Positions 1 through 9,487 are shown, numbered from the stretch's first letter. The stretch is DNA of 64,000 bases from Duganella sp. 1224 (GCF_013408245.1 NZ_JACBYS010000001.1:1860001-1924000); one strand, 5' to 3'. Notes: generated by a model not told the origin, from the letters alone. Numbers and translations: made by a program.

Positions 1-1
1 C

Positions 2-1423
2 GCAGGCAGCGCAGCGGCGGCGCGTGGTGCGGGTAGCACGCCCACTGCTTCGTCCGCCGCCGAATCGGCCGTCACCTACGCCGAGCCGGCCGGCACGTCC
101 GCCGCGCGGACAGCGGCCGCTAGCGCCGCCGCGATCGGCGGCGCGCTTGCCGGCACCGTCGCAGCCGCCGGCGCCGCATCGCCGGCCGCGTCGCGGCCGG
201 CGCCCGCTGCCAGCGCGGCAAGCGCAGCCAGCCCTGGCCCAACCGCGGCATCCGCGCCGCGCGGCGCCGCGCCCGCCGGAGCGCCTGGCGCCGCCGGCAA
301 CGGCGGCAATGGCGGCAATGGCGGCAGCGGCGGCAAAAGGAGCGATGGCGCCACCCGCGCCCGCGCGCGCACCGCCGCCGCCGCCGAACCAAGCAGCTTC
401 GATCCCGAACGCCTGCGCCTGTTCGGCCTGATCGCCCTGCTGGTCATCGTCGTTGGCGGCCTGGGCGGCTACTACTGGATCGCCCTGACCGGCCCCGGCG
501 CTGGCGCCGGCCTGCCGCCGGTGCCGATGCCGCCAGCCGGCGCCACCGGCGCCACCACCGGCGCCGGCCAGATCATCGCCGCCAACAGCGGCCCCGGCAG
601 CGCCAGCGACATCCCCGGCGCCGGCCCCGGCGGCCCAGGCACTGACGCCGACGATCCGCTGCTGGCCCCCACCGGCATCAGCCGCGCCAGCCAGCAAGAC
701 CTGGAACGCCGCCTGGCCCGCACCGAACAGGAACTGGCCGCCGCCCAGCAAGCCATCCAGGCCGCCGCCGCGCCGCGCGCCGAGCAGATGCCGGTGCTGG
801 CCGCGCCGAAAAACGACGACATCCGCATCACCCGCCTGGTGCAGCCCGCCCCGGTCTCGCCGACGCTGGACAGCGCCTACCAGGCCTTCAACAGCGGCGA
901 CACCGCCGGCGCCCAGCAGCAATACGAGGCCGCGCTGGCCCAGGACGCCAACAACCGCGACGCCCTGCTCGGCGCCGCCCACGTGGCCGCGCGCCAGAAC
1001 CTGAAAGACAAGGCCGCCGGCTACTACCTGCGGCTGCTGGAACTGTCGCCCAACGACGCCGACGCCACCGCCGGCCTGATCGGCCTGCGCCAGGGCGACA
1101 TCAGCCAGAGCGAAGCGCGCCTGAAAGCCATCCTGGCCAACACCCCGGACGCCGGCCCGGTGCTGTTCGCGCTCGGCAACCTGTACGCGCAACAAGGCCG
1201 CTGGCCGGACGCGCAGCAAGCCTACTTCCGCGCCGTCGGCGCCGCGCCGGACAACCCGGACTACGCCTACAACCTGGCCATCGGCCTGGACCGCCTGAAC
1301 CAGGGCAAACTGGCGCTGGGCTACTACCAGCGCGCGCTGGCGCTGGCGCAGGACAAGGCCGTCGGCTTCGACCGCAACGCGCTGCGCAAACGCATGCATG
1401 AACTGAGCACCGTCACGCACTAA
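2..1423 (+). CDS. TPR-repeat membrane protein, MshN-like (5' end cut by the window)
   Basis: The reading frame is open from the left edge, so the start lies outside the window. The visible part begins with a long Ala/Gly/Pro-rich low-complexity stretch (about 140 residues, with GGN repeats), followed by one hydrophobic helix (LFGLIALLVIVVGGLGGYYW), another Pro/Gly-rich linker, a short coiled coil (RRLARTEQELAAAQQ) and a C-terminal TPR domain. This is the layout of bitopic pilus-assembly TPR proteins such as MshN. It ends 3 bp before the MshE-like ATPase, in one operon with it. A role in the inner-membrane MSHA-like platform is inferred from context. The family assignment is moderate because TPR sequences are not diagnostic. 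Confidence 0.75.
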   Translation, partial: AGSAAAARGAGSTPTASSAAESAVTYAEPAGTSAARTAAASAAAIGGALAGTVAAAGAASPAASRPAPAASAASAASPGPTAASAPRGAAPAGAPGAAGNGGNGGNGGSGGKRSDGATRARARTAAAAEPSSFDPERLRLFGLIALLVIVVGGLGGYYWIALTGPGAGAGLPPVPMPPAGATGATTGAGQIIAANSGPGSASDIPGAGPGGPGTDADDPLLAPTGISRASQQDLERRLARTEQELAAAQQAIQAAAAPRAEQMPVLAAPKNDDIRITRLVQPAPVSPTLDSAYQAFNSGDTAGAQQQYEAALAQDANNRDALLGAAHVAARQNLKDKAAGYYLRLLELSPNDADATAGLIGLRQGDISQSEARLKAILANTPDAGPVLFALGNLYAQQGRWPDAQQAYFRAVGAAPDNPDYAYNLAIGLDRLNQGKLALGYYQRALALAQDKAVGFDRNALRKRMHELSTVTH

Positions 1424-1426
1424 CCC

Positions 1427-3130
1427 ATGGCAGAACAACCCAAACTCCCGCTCGGCAAACTGCTGATACAGAAGGGCATCATCAGCGAAGACCAGTTGCG
1501 CATCGCGCTGATCGAGCAGAAAAGCAGCAATGAACCACTGGGAAAACTGCTGATCACACTGGGCTTCGTCACCGAGGCCACGGTGCGCGAGGCGCTGTCG
1601 GAAAACCTCAACACCCAGAGCGCGGACCTCAACAGCCTGGTGGTGGACGCCATCGCCCTCAAGCTGATTCCCAAGGAGGTGGCCAAGCGCTACCGCGTGT
1701 TCCCGATCGTCTACGAACGCGCCGCCGACAACCTGATCCTGGCCATGTCCGACACCAGCAACATCGTCGCGCTGGACCAGATCAGCGCCATGCTGGTCAA
1801 GGGCATCACCATCACGCCGCTGCTGGTGAACGAATCGGACATCCAGCGCGCCATCGACCAGTACTACGGCTTCGAGCTGTCGATCGACGGCATCCTGCAC
1901 GAAATCGAAACCGGCGAGGTCAATTACGCCAGCCTGGGCACCACCTCCGACGAATACAGCCAGCCGATGGTGCGCCTGATCGACGCCATCCTGGCCGACG
2001 CGGTGCAAAACGGCGCCTCCGACCTGCACTTCGAGCCGGAACAATCGTTCCTGCGCATCCGCTACCGCATCGACGGCATCCTGCGCCAGATCCGCAGCCT
2101 GCACAAATCGTACTGGCCGGCGATGGCGGTGCGCCTGAAGGTGATGTCCAACATGAACATCGCCGAGACGCGCGCGCCGCAGGACGGCCGCATCTCGATC
2201 AAGTTCAGCGGCCGCCAGATCGACTTCCGCGCCTCGGCGCAGCCGACCACGCACGGCGAAAACTTCGTGCTGCGCGTGCTCGATCGGCAGAAAGGCATCG
2301 TGCCGCTGGATGGCCTGGGCCTGGGCGAGAACGAACTGAATCTGCTCAAGCTGATGATCGCCCGCCCGGACGGCGTGATCCTGGTGACCGGGCCGACCGG
2401 CTCCGGCAAGACCACCACGCTGTATTCGATCCTCAACCACATCAACACCGAGAGCGTCAACATCATGACGCTGGAAGACCCGGTCGAATACCCGATGAAC
2501 ATGATCCGCCAGACCTCGGTCAACGAATCGGCCAAGATGGGCTTCGCAGAAGGCATCCGCTCGATGATGCGGCAGGATCCGGACGTGATCCTGGTCGGCG
2601 AAATCCGCGACAAGGAGACCGCCGAAATGGCCTTCTCCGCCGCCATGACCGGCCACCAGGTGTATTCCACGCTGCACACCAACTCCGCCATCGGCGCCAT
2701 CCCGCGCCTGCTGGACATTGGCGTGCTGGCCGACATCATGGCCGGCAACATCATCGGCATCATCGCCCAGCGCCTGGTGCGCAAGCTGTGCACCGCCTGC
2801 CGCGAAGCCCACGTGGCGGACGACATCGAACGCCAGCTGCTCGGCATTCCGGAAGACGCCGGCCCGCAGACGCTGTACCACCCGGTGGGCTGCGACAAGT
2901 GCGCGCACCAGGGCTACAAGGGCCGCATCGCCATCATCGAGCTGCTGAAGATGACGCCGGCGCTGGATGAACTGGTGGCGCGCCGCGTCTCCACCCGCGA
3001 GCTGAAAACCGCGGCTGCCGCCGGCGGCTTCCACAGCCTGATCGACGACGGCCTGCGCCGCGTGCGCGAAGGCGTGACCACGCTGGAGGAAGTCGGCCGC
3101 GTGGTGGACCTCACCGAAAGGCTGGGCTGA
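1427..3130 (+). CDS. mshE: MSHA/type II secretion-type assembly ATPase (GspE/PilB family)
   Basis: A 567-residue hexameric ATPase that powers pilin extraction and polymerisation at the inner membrane. The N-terminus carries two MshEN-type repeats (PLGKLLIQKGIISEDQL and PLGKLLITLGFVTEATV), a module that binds cyclic di-GMP in MshE; the usual leading Arg of the motif is Pro in both. Walker A GPTGSGKT is at residues 322-329. An acidic Walker B region with GEIRDKETAEMA follows near 391. A zinc-type four-cysteine motif (CTAC near 455, CDKC near 489) is typical of GspE/PilB. The stop overlaps the next ATG (TGATG). The family is secure; the mshE name rests on the N-terminal domain and the neighbours. 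Confidence 0.93.
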   Translation: MAEQPKLPLGKLLIQKGIISEDQLRIALIEQKSSNEPLGKLLITLGFVTEATVREALSENLNTQSADLNSLVVDAIALKLIPKEVAKRYRVFPIVYERAADNLILAMSDTSNIVALDQISAMLVKGITITPLLVNESDIQRAIDQYYGFELSIDGILHEIETGEVNYASLGTTSDEYSQPMVRLIDAILADAVQNGASDLHFEPEQSFLRIRYRIDGILRQIRSLHKSYWPAMAVRLKVMSNMNIAETRAPQDGRISIKFSGRQIDFRASAQPTTHGENFVLRVLDRQKGIVPLDGLGLGENELNLLKLMIARPDGVILVTGPTGSGKTTTLYSILNHINTESVNIMTLEDPVEYPMNMIRQTSVNESAKMGFAEGIRSMMRQDPDVILVGEIRDKETAEMAFSAAMTGHQVYSTLHTNSAIGAIPRLLDIGVLADIMAGNIIGIIAQRLVRKLCTACREAHVADDIERQLLGIPEDAGPQTLYHPVGCDKCAHQGYKGRIAIIELLKMTPALDELVARRVSTRELKTAAAAGGFHSLIDDGLRRVREGVTTLEEVGRVVDLTERLG

Positions 3131-4332
3131 TGCCGCAATATCTCTACCGCGCGATGGACGCCAGCGGCCGCATCGAGCCGGGCAACATGGACGCCGCCAA
3201 CGAGCCGGACCTGGAGCTGCGCCTGCACCGCATGGGGCTGGACCTGATCGACTGCCGCGTCTCGCGCACCAAGGTCATCGCCATCAAGCGCGTCATCACC
3301 CGCAAGGACCTGATCAACTTCTGCTTCCACATGGAGCAGATGACCGGCGCCGGCGTGCCGATCCTGGAAGGCTTGAACGATCTGCGCGACAGCATCGACC
3401 ACCCGCGCTTCCGCGAGATGATCACCGGCCTGATTGAAAATATCGAGGGCGGCAAGCAGCTGTCCGCCGCCATGGCGGCCTATCCGGAGGTGTTCGACCT
3501 GACCTTTACCAGCCTGATTGCCGCCGGCGAGCAAAGCGGCAAGCTGGCGGAGGTGTTCCGCAACCTGTCGGAAACGCTGAAGTGGCAGGACGAACTGGCG
3601 TCGCAGACCCGGAAGATCATCATGTACCCGGCCGCCGTCGGCCTGTTCGTCACCGGCGTGATGTTTTTCCTGATGATCTACCTGGTGCCGCAGCTGACCG
3701 CCTTCGTCAAAAACATGGGCAACACGCTGCCGCTGCACACCAAGGCGCTGATCTTCGTGTCGAACATCTTCATCGATTACTGGTACGTGATGATCGCCGT
3801 GCCGGTGATCGGCTTCTTCGCCGGGCGCGCGTGGCTGGCGCGCAGCGAACAGGCGCGCTATGCGGCGGACGGCTTCAAGCTGCGTATATGGATGATCGGC
3901 CCGGTGCTGCACAAGATCATCCTGGCGCGCTTCGCCACCTTCTTCGCCATGATGTACGCCTCCGGCATCACCATCCTCGAATGCATCCGCCTGTCGGAAG
4001 GCATCGTCGGCAACCGCGTGGTGGCGGCCGGCCTGCGGCGCGCGGCGCAACAGATCTCCGAGGGCCAGGGCATCACCCAGGCGTTCCAGAATACCGGCAT
4101 CTTCCCGCCGCTGGTGATCCGCATGCTCAAGGTCGGCGAATCGACCGGCGCGCTGGATGGCGCGCTGCATAACGTCAGCTACTTCTACAACCGCGAAGTG
4201 AAGGAGATGATCGAGAAGGTGCAGTCGATGATCGAGCCGGCCATCACCGTGGTGCTGGGCGTGATGGTGGGCTGGATCATGCTGTCGGTGATGGGACCGA
4301 TCTACGACACGATCAGCAAGATCAGGACCTGA
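3130..4332 (+). CDS. mshG: Type II secretion/type IV pilus inner-membrane core protein (GspF/PilC family)
   Basis: A 400-residue polytopic membrane protein starting at the ATG that overlaps the ATPase stop codon. It has the two duplicated T2SSF domains of the family: one near residues 65-190 ending in the helix AAVGLFVTGVMFFLMIYLVP, and a second near 265-385 ending in AITVVLGVMVGWIMLSVMGP. A middle helix lies near 215. GspF/PilC proteins form the inner-membrane platform that couples the ATPase to the growing pseudopilus. Length matches the family. Translational coupling to the ATPase supports a shared complex. Confidence 0.93.
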   Translation: MPQYLYRAMDASGRIEPGNMDAANEPDLELRLHRMGLDLIDCRVSRTKVIAIKRVITRKDLINFCFHMEQMTGAGVPILEGLNDLRDSIDHPRFREMITGLIENIEGGKQLSAAMAAYPEVFDLTFTSLIAAGEQSGKLAEVFRNLSETLKWQDELASQTRKIIMYPAAVGLFVTGVMFFLMIYLVPQLTAFVKNMGNTLPLHTKALIFVSNIFIDYWYVMIAVPVIGFFAGRAWLARSEQARYAADGFKLRIWMIGPVLHKIILARFATFFAMMYASGITILECIRLSEGIVGNRVVAAGLRRAAQQISEGQGITQAFQNTGIFPPLVIRMLKVGESTGALDGALHNVSYFYNREVKEMIEKVQSMIEPAITVVLGVMVGWIMLSVMGPIYDTISKIRT

Positions 4333-4339
4333 GGCCATC

Positions 4340-5914
4340 GTGTTCACCAAACATCTCTTCTATCTGACCAGCGAACAGCTGTGCGCCTACGAGTGGCACA
4401 ACGGCCGCGTCACCGGCGGCGTATGCTTCGTCAACAACCGTGGCGGCATCGATGACTTCATGGACTACATCGACAGCCACCACCGCTTCTCGCCGGCCTA
4501 CATCCTGGCCGATCTGATCGAGGAAGACTTCCAGCGCGTGACGCTGCCGCACGTTAGCGGCCGCGCCGCGCGCCAGCTGCTGCAGCGGCGCTTGACGCAG
4601 CAGTATCGTGAAACGCCGTTCCGCCACCACGAGGTGCAGGGCCGCGAAACCGGCGCCCGGCGCGACGACATCGTGCTGCTGTCGGCGCTGACCAATCCGT
4701 CGTCGGTGCAGCCGTGGGTGGAAGCGCTGGAACAGCTGCAAATGCCGCTGGCCGGCCTGTATTCGACCACGCTGCTGTGCGAGGACCTGGTGCGCCAGCT
4801 GCGCCTGAACGACGAGCACCTGCTGCTGGTCACGCAGCAGTCGGCCGGCTGGCGCCAGAGCTACTTCCAGAACGGCATGCTGAAGTTCTCGCGCCTGACG
4901 CCGGCCATCGACCGCGACGGCAACCCGATCAACATCGGCGCGGAGACCGCCAAGACCCAGCAGTTCCTTACCAGCCAGCGCCTGATGGCGCGCGGGAACG
5001 TGCTGCAGGCGGTGGTGGTGACGCCGGCCGCCGACACCGACGCGCTGGACGCGCAGTGCGAGGACGGCGCCGAAACCGTGTTCCGCCTGCTGTCGCTGGC
5101 GTCGGTGGCGGCCAGCGCCGGCCTGAAGTCGGGCAGCGCCGAGGTGGACGAACTGGCCGGCCGCATGGCCGAACCGCTGCTGCTGGCATTGCTGGCGCGG
5201 CGCGCGCCGCCCAGCCATTACACGCTGGGCCTGTGGCAGCGCTACTTCAAGCTGTGGCGCGCGCGCGTGGGCCTGTACGCGGCCAGCGCCGTCATCGCGG
5301 CCAGTTGCGCGGTGTGGACCGGCGCCAACCTGTGGCAGGAGCACGTGGACCACAGCGACAGCAAGCGCCTGGCGGCCGAAGCGGCCAGCTTCGATCAGCG
5401 CTACCGCGCCACCATGGCCGAGATTCCGCCGCGCGTGACCAGCACCGCCAACATGCGGGCGGCGGTCAACGTCGAGCGCATGCTGGCCACGCAATCGGGC
5501 ACGCCGCTGGGCATGGCCACGGTGGTCAGCGAGGCGCTGGAAAGCACGCCGCAAATCCGCCTGCTGCAACTGGACTGGAAAGTCAACGTCCCCGCGGCCA
5601 ACGCGCCGGCGCCGGGACAGGACGCCACCCAGGCCACGCCGATATCGTCGCTGGTGGCCGGCATTCCCGAACGGGCGCCGCAGGTCCTGGTGCTGGAGGC
5701 CGAGATCCTCAGCGACCAGGATGACTACCGCAATGCGGTCGACAGCATGACGCAGTTTGCCCAGGCGCTGGCGCGCCACCCGCGCCTGACGGTGGAGGTG
5801 GAAAAGCCGCCGGTCGATACCCGCTCGTCGGTCAAGCTGGCCGGCAAGGCCGGCACCCAGCTGGCCGCGCCCGGCCACGCGCGCTTTACCCTGAACCTGG
5901 TGTGGAAACCATGA
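4340..5914 (+). CDS. MshI/PilM-like pilus biogenesis protein
   Basis: A 524-residue protein with a GTG start preceded by GAGG 6 bp upstream. The first 310 residues look like a soluble domain of the PilM/MshI kind (N-terminal MFTKHLFYLTSEQLCAYEW). One transmembrane helix (residues about 317-337, VGLYAASAVIAASCAVWTGA) leads to a periplasmic coiled-coil region. This is the arrangement of fused PilM/PilN-type or GspL-type proteins. It lies 7 bp after the GspF gene and overlaps the next gene by ATGA. The role as an inner-membrane alignment protein is inferred from position; sequence similarity to named families could not be tested. Confidence 0.7.
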   Translation: MFTKHLFYLTSEQLCAYEWHNGRVTGGVCFVNNRGGIDDFMDYIDSHHRFSPAYILADLIEEDFQRVTLPHVSGRAARQLLQRRLTQQYRETPFRHHEVQGRETGARRDDIVLLSALTNPSSVQPWVEALEQLQMPLAGLYSTTLLCEDLVRQLRLNDEHLLLVTQQSAGWRQSYFQNGMLKFSRLTPAIDRDGNPINIGAETAKTQQFLTSQRLMARGNVLQAVVVTPAADTDALDAQCEDGAETVFRLLSLASVAASAGLKSGSAEVDELAGRMAEPLLLALLARRAPPSHYTLGLWQRYFKLWRARVGLYAASAVIAASCAVWTGANLWQEHVDHSDSKRLAAEAASFDQRYRATMAEIPPRVTSTANMRAAVNVERMLATQSGTPLGMATVVSEALESTPQIRLLQLDWKVNVPAANAPAPGQDATQATPISSLVAGIPERAPQVLVLEAEILSDQDDYRNAVDSMTQFAQALARHPRLTVEVEKPPVDTRSSVKLAGKAGTQLAAPGHARFTLNLVWKP

Positions 5915-6600
5915 GCACGAATCCTGTCACCGGCAAGAAAAAAACGGCGCCGGCCATCGCGCTGCCCTACTGGATCACCGAGTTTGCGCTGATCCGCACG
6001 GCCTTCCTGACGCTGGTGGCGGCGATCACCATCTCGCTGACCGGCGTGCTGTTGAGCGAACTGAAAAAGCAGGACGCCAGCGAAACGCTGGAAACCACCC
6101 AGCGCGCGCGCGACGCGGCGGCCTCGCGCTACGCCCAGGTGGACAGCGAGAAGCGCGACATCCGCAACTTCCAGCAGCGCTTTGTCGCGCTGCGCCAGCG
6201 CGGCCTGGTGGGCGACGAGCGGCGGCTGGAGTGGCTGGACGCGATCCGCCAGACGCAGGAGCAGCTCAAGCTGGCACCGCTGAGTTACGAGATCGAGCCG
6301 CAGCAGACGGTGCGGCTCGAATCGCCGCTGGACCTGGGCGACTTCGAGCTGCGCGGCAGCCGCATGCGCCTGCACATGGAACTGCTGCATGAACTGGACC
6401 TGTTCAACTTCTTCCAGACGCTGCGCCAGCGGAGCTACTTCGCGGTGCAGGACTGCTCGATCAAGCGGCTGGGCGTGGTGGCCGGCGCGGCGGGCGCCCC
6501 GACGCTGGGCGCCGACTGCACGCTGAACTGGATCACGCTGAACACCGCGCCCAAGGCGCCGCGACTGGCCGCGCTCAAGCCGCAGAAAGGCCGCTCATGA
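5911..6600 (+). CDS. MshJ/PilO-like bitopic membrane protein
   Basis: I chose the ATG at 5911, which forms an ATGA overlap with the upstream stop, over a GTG nine bases earlier. The 229-residue product has one N-terminal transmembrane helix (residues about 25-48, LIRTAFLTLVAAITISLTGVL), a coiled coil (KKQDASETLETTQRARDAAA) and a small C-terminal alpha/beta domain. This is the PilO/GspM/MshJ plan. It is the fifth gene of the pilus operon and is coupled to genes on both sides by four-base overlaps. Confidence 0.7.
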   Translation: MSTNPVTGKKKTAPAIALPYWITEFALIRTAFLTLVAAITISLTGVLLSELKKQDASETLETTQRARDAAASRYAQVDSEKRDIRNFQQRFVALRQRGLVGDERRLEWLDAIRQTQEQLKLAPLSYEIEPQQTVRLESPLDLGDFELRGSRMRLHMELLHELDLFNFFQTLRQRSYFAVQDCSIKRLGVVAGAAGAPTLGADCTLNWITLNTAPKAPRLAALKPQKGRS

Positions 6601-7169
6601 TGCGCCATTCCGCCCTCGCCGCCGGCCTGTCGCTGGCCGTCGCGCTGCTGGCCTTGGCGCCAGCGCAGTCGCAGGCCCAGGTGACCATGGGCCGGCTATT
6701 TTCCACGCCAGCCGAACGCGCGACGATGGAAGCCAGCCGGGGCGCCGCGGCCGCCCTCGCGCCCAACTCGCCAGGCCAACAACCGGCGCCCGGCATCCCG
6801 GGCGGCCCGGCCCCGGATGCCAATTACGTCCCCGGCCCTGGTCAGCCGCAAAATCCCGGCCCGCAAGGCCCCGAGGGCGCGCCCCCTGGTATGCCGGGTG
6901 GCACGGCCGCCAGCGCAGCGCCGCCACCACCGCCACCGCCGCCGCCCGCACTGGTGATGAGCGGCGTGCTGCGACGTAGCGACAACCGCACCACCGTTTG
7001 GCTCAATAACCAGCCGCAGTACAGTGCACAGCGCAGCACCTCGCAAAGCAAGGGTGCCGCCACGCCAAGCGTGACGGTTACCCTGCCGTCGGGGAAGAAG
7101 GTCACGCTCAAAGCCGGCCAGCGCTACGATCTGAATGAAGGCCGGATCAAGGACATCAATGAACCATAG
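6597..7169 (+). CDS. MshK-like secreted pilus assembly protein
   Basis: A 190-residue protein with an N-terminal signal sequence or anchor (ALAAGLSLAVALLALAPAQSQAQ), a Pro/Gly-rich middle including a polyproline run, and a C-terminal module starting MSGVLRRSDNRTTVWLNNQ and ending LKAGQRYDLNEGRIKDI. That module resembles the GspC/PilP-like homology region of MshK and related periplasmic proteins. The start overlaps the preceding stop (ATGA) and the end overlaps the next gene by 11 bp. Function is inferred from position and fold pattern. Confidence 0.6.
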   Translation: MMRHSALAAGLSLAVALLALAPAQSQAQVTMGRLFSTPAERATMEASRGAAAALAPNSPGQQPAPGIPGGPAPDANYVPGPGQPQNPGPQGPEGAPPGMPGGTAASAAPPPPPPPPPALVMSGVLRRSDNRTTVWLNNQPQYSAQRSTSQSKGAATPSVTVTLPSGKKVTLKAGQRYDLNEGRIKDINEP

Positions 7170-7872
7170 GACCACGCGCCGCCGCCAGTCCGGCTTCACG
7201 CTGGTGGAAATCGCCATTGTGCTATTGATCGTTGGCCTGATGATCGGCGGCCTGATGGCGCCCTTGTCGTCGCAAATCGAACAGCGTCACGTCACCGACA
7301 CCAAGCGCGCGATGGAGGAGGCACGTGAGGCGCTGTTTGGCTTCGCGCTGCGCAACGGCTACCTGCCCTGCCCGGCCATCTCGTCCACCAACGGGCTGGA
7401 AGACCGCGTCGGCAATCTATGCAACAAGCGCTACGGCTATCTGCCCTGGGCCACGCTGGGCGTTGGCCGGCTCGATGGCTGGGGGCGTTTGATGGGCTAT
7501 AGCGTCACACCGGCCTTCACCGATTCAGCCAACCTGTTCTCGTTGCAAACGCCACGTGACATCACCATCGGCACCCGCAATCAAAGCGGCCAATTGGTGG
7601 CGGCAACCGCTATCGCCGATATTCCGGCGGCGATCATCTCGTTCGGACGCAATGGCTACGGTGCCACCAGTGATCAGAACACTACCATCGCTGACGTCGG
7701 CGCTGGCAACGTTGACGAAAAAACCAATCTGCAAAACGACGGCACCACGCTGATCATGCGCGACCCGAGCGAGGACGCGCGCGCGCCCGGCGGCGCCTTC
7801 GACGACATGGTGTTGTGGATCTCGCCGAACATCCTCTACAACCGCATGGTGGCGGCCCAGCGCCTGCCATGA
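7159..7872 (+). CDS. Type IV prepilin-like protein with a large C-terminal domain
   Basis: A prepilin peptidase site is clear: a short basic leader (MNHRTTRRRQSG) followed by FTLVEIAIVLLIVGLMIGGL, with Glu at +5. I chose the ATG at 7159, which gives a normal class-III leader; an ATG at 7135 would add eight residues. The 237-residue length and a globular domain with paired cysteines (LPCPA, NLCNK) suggest a minor pilin rather than the major subunit. It overlaps the MshK-like gene by 11 bp and the next gene by ATGA. Confidence 0.85.
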   Translation: MNHRTTRRRQSGFTLVEIAIVLLIVGLMIGGLMAPLSSQIEQRHVTDTKRAMEEAREALFGFALRNGYLPCPAISSTNGLEDRVGNLCNKRYGYLPWATLGVGRLDGWGRLMGYSVTPAFTDSANLFSLQTPRDITIGTRNQSGQLVAATAIADIPAAIISFGRNGYGATSDQNTTIADVGAGNVDEKTNLQNDGTTLIMRDPSEDARAPGGAFDDMVLWISPNILYNRMVAAQRLP

Positions 7873-8636
7873 TGCGGCCCGCGCTCACCGTCGCCCGCTA
7901 CACCCTGCTGGAAGCCTTGCGCAACCGGCTGCTATGGCTGGTGTTGATCCTGATGGCCGGCGCGGTAGCCGTCAGCGGCTTTCTCAACGAACTGGCGCTG
8001 ACCGAAAGCCGCCAGTTGCAGGCGGCGCTGCTGGGCGCGGTGCTGCGGCTGGCGGCAGTGTTTCTGGTGGCGACCTTCGTGGTCACCAGCATGGCGCGCG
8101 AGGCCAGTGACAAAGGCCTGGAACTGTTGATGGCGCTGCCCCTGCCGCGCGCGGTCTACCTGGCCGGCAAGCTGGCCGGCTTCGGCGCGCTGGCGCTGCT
8201 GCCCGCGCTCCTGTTCGGTGTCCTCGGCCTGTTCTTCGCGCCGCCGGCGCAGGCGGCGCTATGGGCTTGCTCGCTGCTGTGCGAATGCTGGATCGTGGCC
8301 GCCTTCAGCGTGTTGTGCATGCTGACCTTGCACCAGGTGCTGCCGGCGCTGGCGGCGGCGTTTGCGTTCTACCTGCTGGCGCGCGTGATCGGCACGCTGC
8401 AACTGCTCGGCCATGGCGCCAGCACCGTGCAAAGCGCAAGCCAGCACGCGCTGAACGCCGGCATCGACGGCCTGGCGCTGCTGCTGCCGCATCTGGACCA
8501 GTTCACGCGCAGCGACTGGCTGGTGTACCACAGCGGCAGCGCCGCCGACTTGGCCGCCATCGCCACGCAGACCGCGCTCTACGTCGCACTGCTGGCCGCC
8601 GCCGCGCTGTTCGACCTGCACCGCAAGGCCATCTGA
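7869..8636 (+). CDS. ABC-2-type permease-like membrane protein
   Basis: A 255-residue integral membrane protein with about six hydrophobic helices. It starts at the ATG overlapping the prepilin stop (ATGA); a longer upstream start would run inside the prepilin gene. The N-terminus (TVARYTLLEALRNRLLWLVLILM) and the loop REASDKGLELLMALPLPRAVYLAGKLAGF are typical of ABC-2 permeases. No ATP-binding subunit is encoded nearby. Tight coupling with pilus genes suggests a function in this operon, but substrate and partner are unknown. Confidence 0.7.
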   Translation: MMRPALTVARYTLLEALRNRLLWLVLILMAGAVAVSGFLNELALTESRQLQAALLGAVLRLAAVFLVATFVVTSMAREASDKGLELLMALPLPRAVYLAGKLAGFGALALLPALLFGVLGLFFAPPAQAALWACSLLCECWIVAAFSVLCMLTLHQVLPALAAAFAFYLLARVIGTLQLLGHGASTVQSASQHALNAGIDGLALLLPHLDQFTRSDWLVYHSGSAADLAAIATQTALYVALLAAAALFDLHRKAI

Positions 8637-8643
8637 GGCTCAC

Positions 8644-9447
8644 ATGCCAACGCCGCCGCCCAACGCGCCGCCGCCATCCCCGCTTTCGCCGCCGCGCCCG
8701 CAACCGCCGACGCCGATGCAACCGACGCCGACCCAGACCCCGCCGTACCCGCGCGCCAGGCAACGGGCCGCGCCGCGCCAGGTCGTGCTGGCCGTGCTGC
8801 TGGCGCTCTCACTGAATATCCTCTGGCAAGCCAGCCGCCCGCCGGCCCGCGCGCGCGCGCAGGAGCTGCCCCCGGCGCCTTCGACCATCACGCTGCAACT
8901 GGCCGCGCTGGGTGACCCGGTGGCGCTGTCCAAAGCCACCATGCTGTACGTGCAGGGCTTCGACGACCAAGCCGGCATCAGCATCGCCTGGCGCAATCTC
9001 GACTACGCCCGGGTGGTGCAATGGCTGCAGCGCGTGCTCGACCTCGACCCGCGCAGCCAATACCCGCTGCTGGCCGCCAGCGAAGTCTACGGCTCGGTCA
9101 GCGACCCGGCGCGCGCGCGGCAGATGCTGGACTTCGTCTACGCCCGCTTCACCGAAGACCCCAACCGCCGCTGGCCATGGCTGGCCCACGCCACGCTGGT
9201 GGCCAGGCACCGCCTGCACGACCTGCCGCTGGCGCGCCGTTACGCGGCGGCGATCCGCATGCAAGCCACCGCCGCCAGCGTTCCCGCCTGGGCCAGGGAG
9301 ATGGAAGTCTTCATCGCCGAAGACATGAACGAACCGGACGCCGCGCGCGCCCTCATCGGCGGCCTGCTGCAAAGCGGCCAGATCACCGATGCCAACGAAC
9401 TGAAATTCCTGGCCGGACGGCTGGACCAGCTTAACCAAAAACACTAG
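8644..9447 (+). CDS. Membrane-anchored helical-repeat protein of unknown function
   Basis: I do not recognise this 267-residue protein. It starts at ATG 8644 behind GAGG. The first 45 residues are Pro/Thr-rich (cytoplasmic tail), then a single hydrophobic helix (LAVLLALSLNILWQAS), then an alpha-helical region with a TPR-like pattern (WLQRVLDLDPRSQYPLLAAS). It sits between the ABC-2-like permease (7-bp gap) and a prepilin in the pilus operon, so a role in pilus assembly is plausible but not shown. Confidence 0.55.
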   Translation: MPTPPPNAPPPSPLSPPRPQPPTPMQPTPTQTPPYPRARQRAAPRQVVLAVLLALSLNILWQASRPPARARAQELPPAPSTITLQLAALGDPVALSKATMLYVQGFDDQAGISIAWRNLDYARVVQWLQRVLDLDPRSQYPLLAASEVYGSVSDPARARQMLDFVYARFTEDPNRRWPWLAHATLVARHRLHDLPLARRYAAAIRMQATAASVPAWAREMEVFIAEDMNEPDAARALIGGLLQSGQITDANELKFLAGRLDQLNQKH

Positions 9448-9487
9448 CGCTTGCTATACTACGCACCATCATCAGAAAGGACATGCC

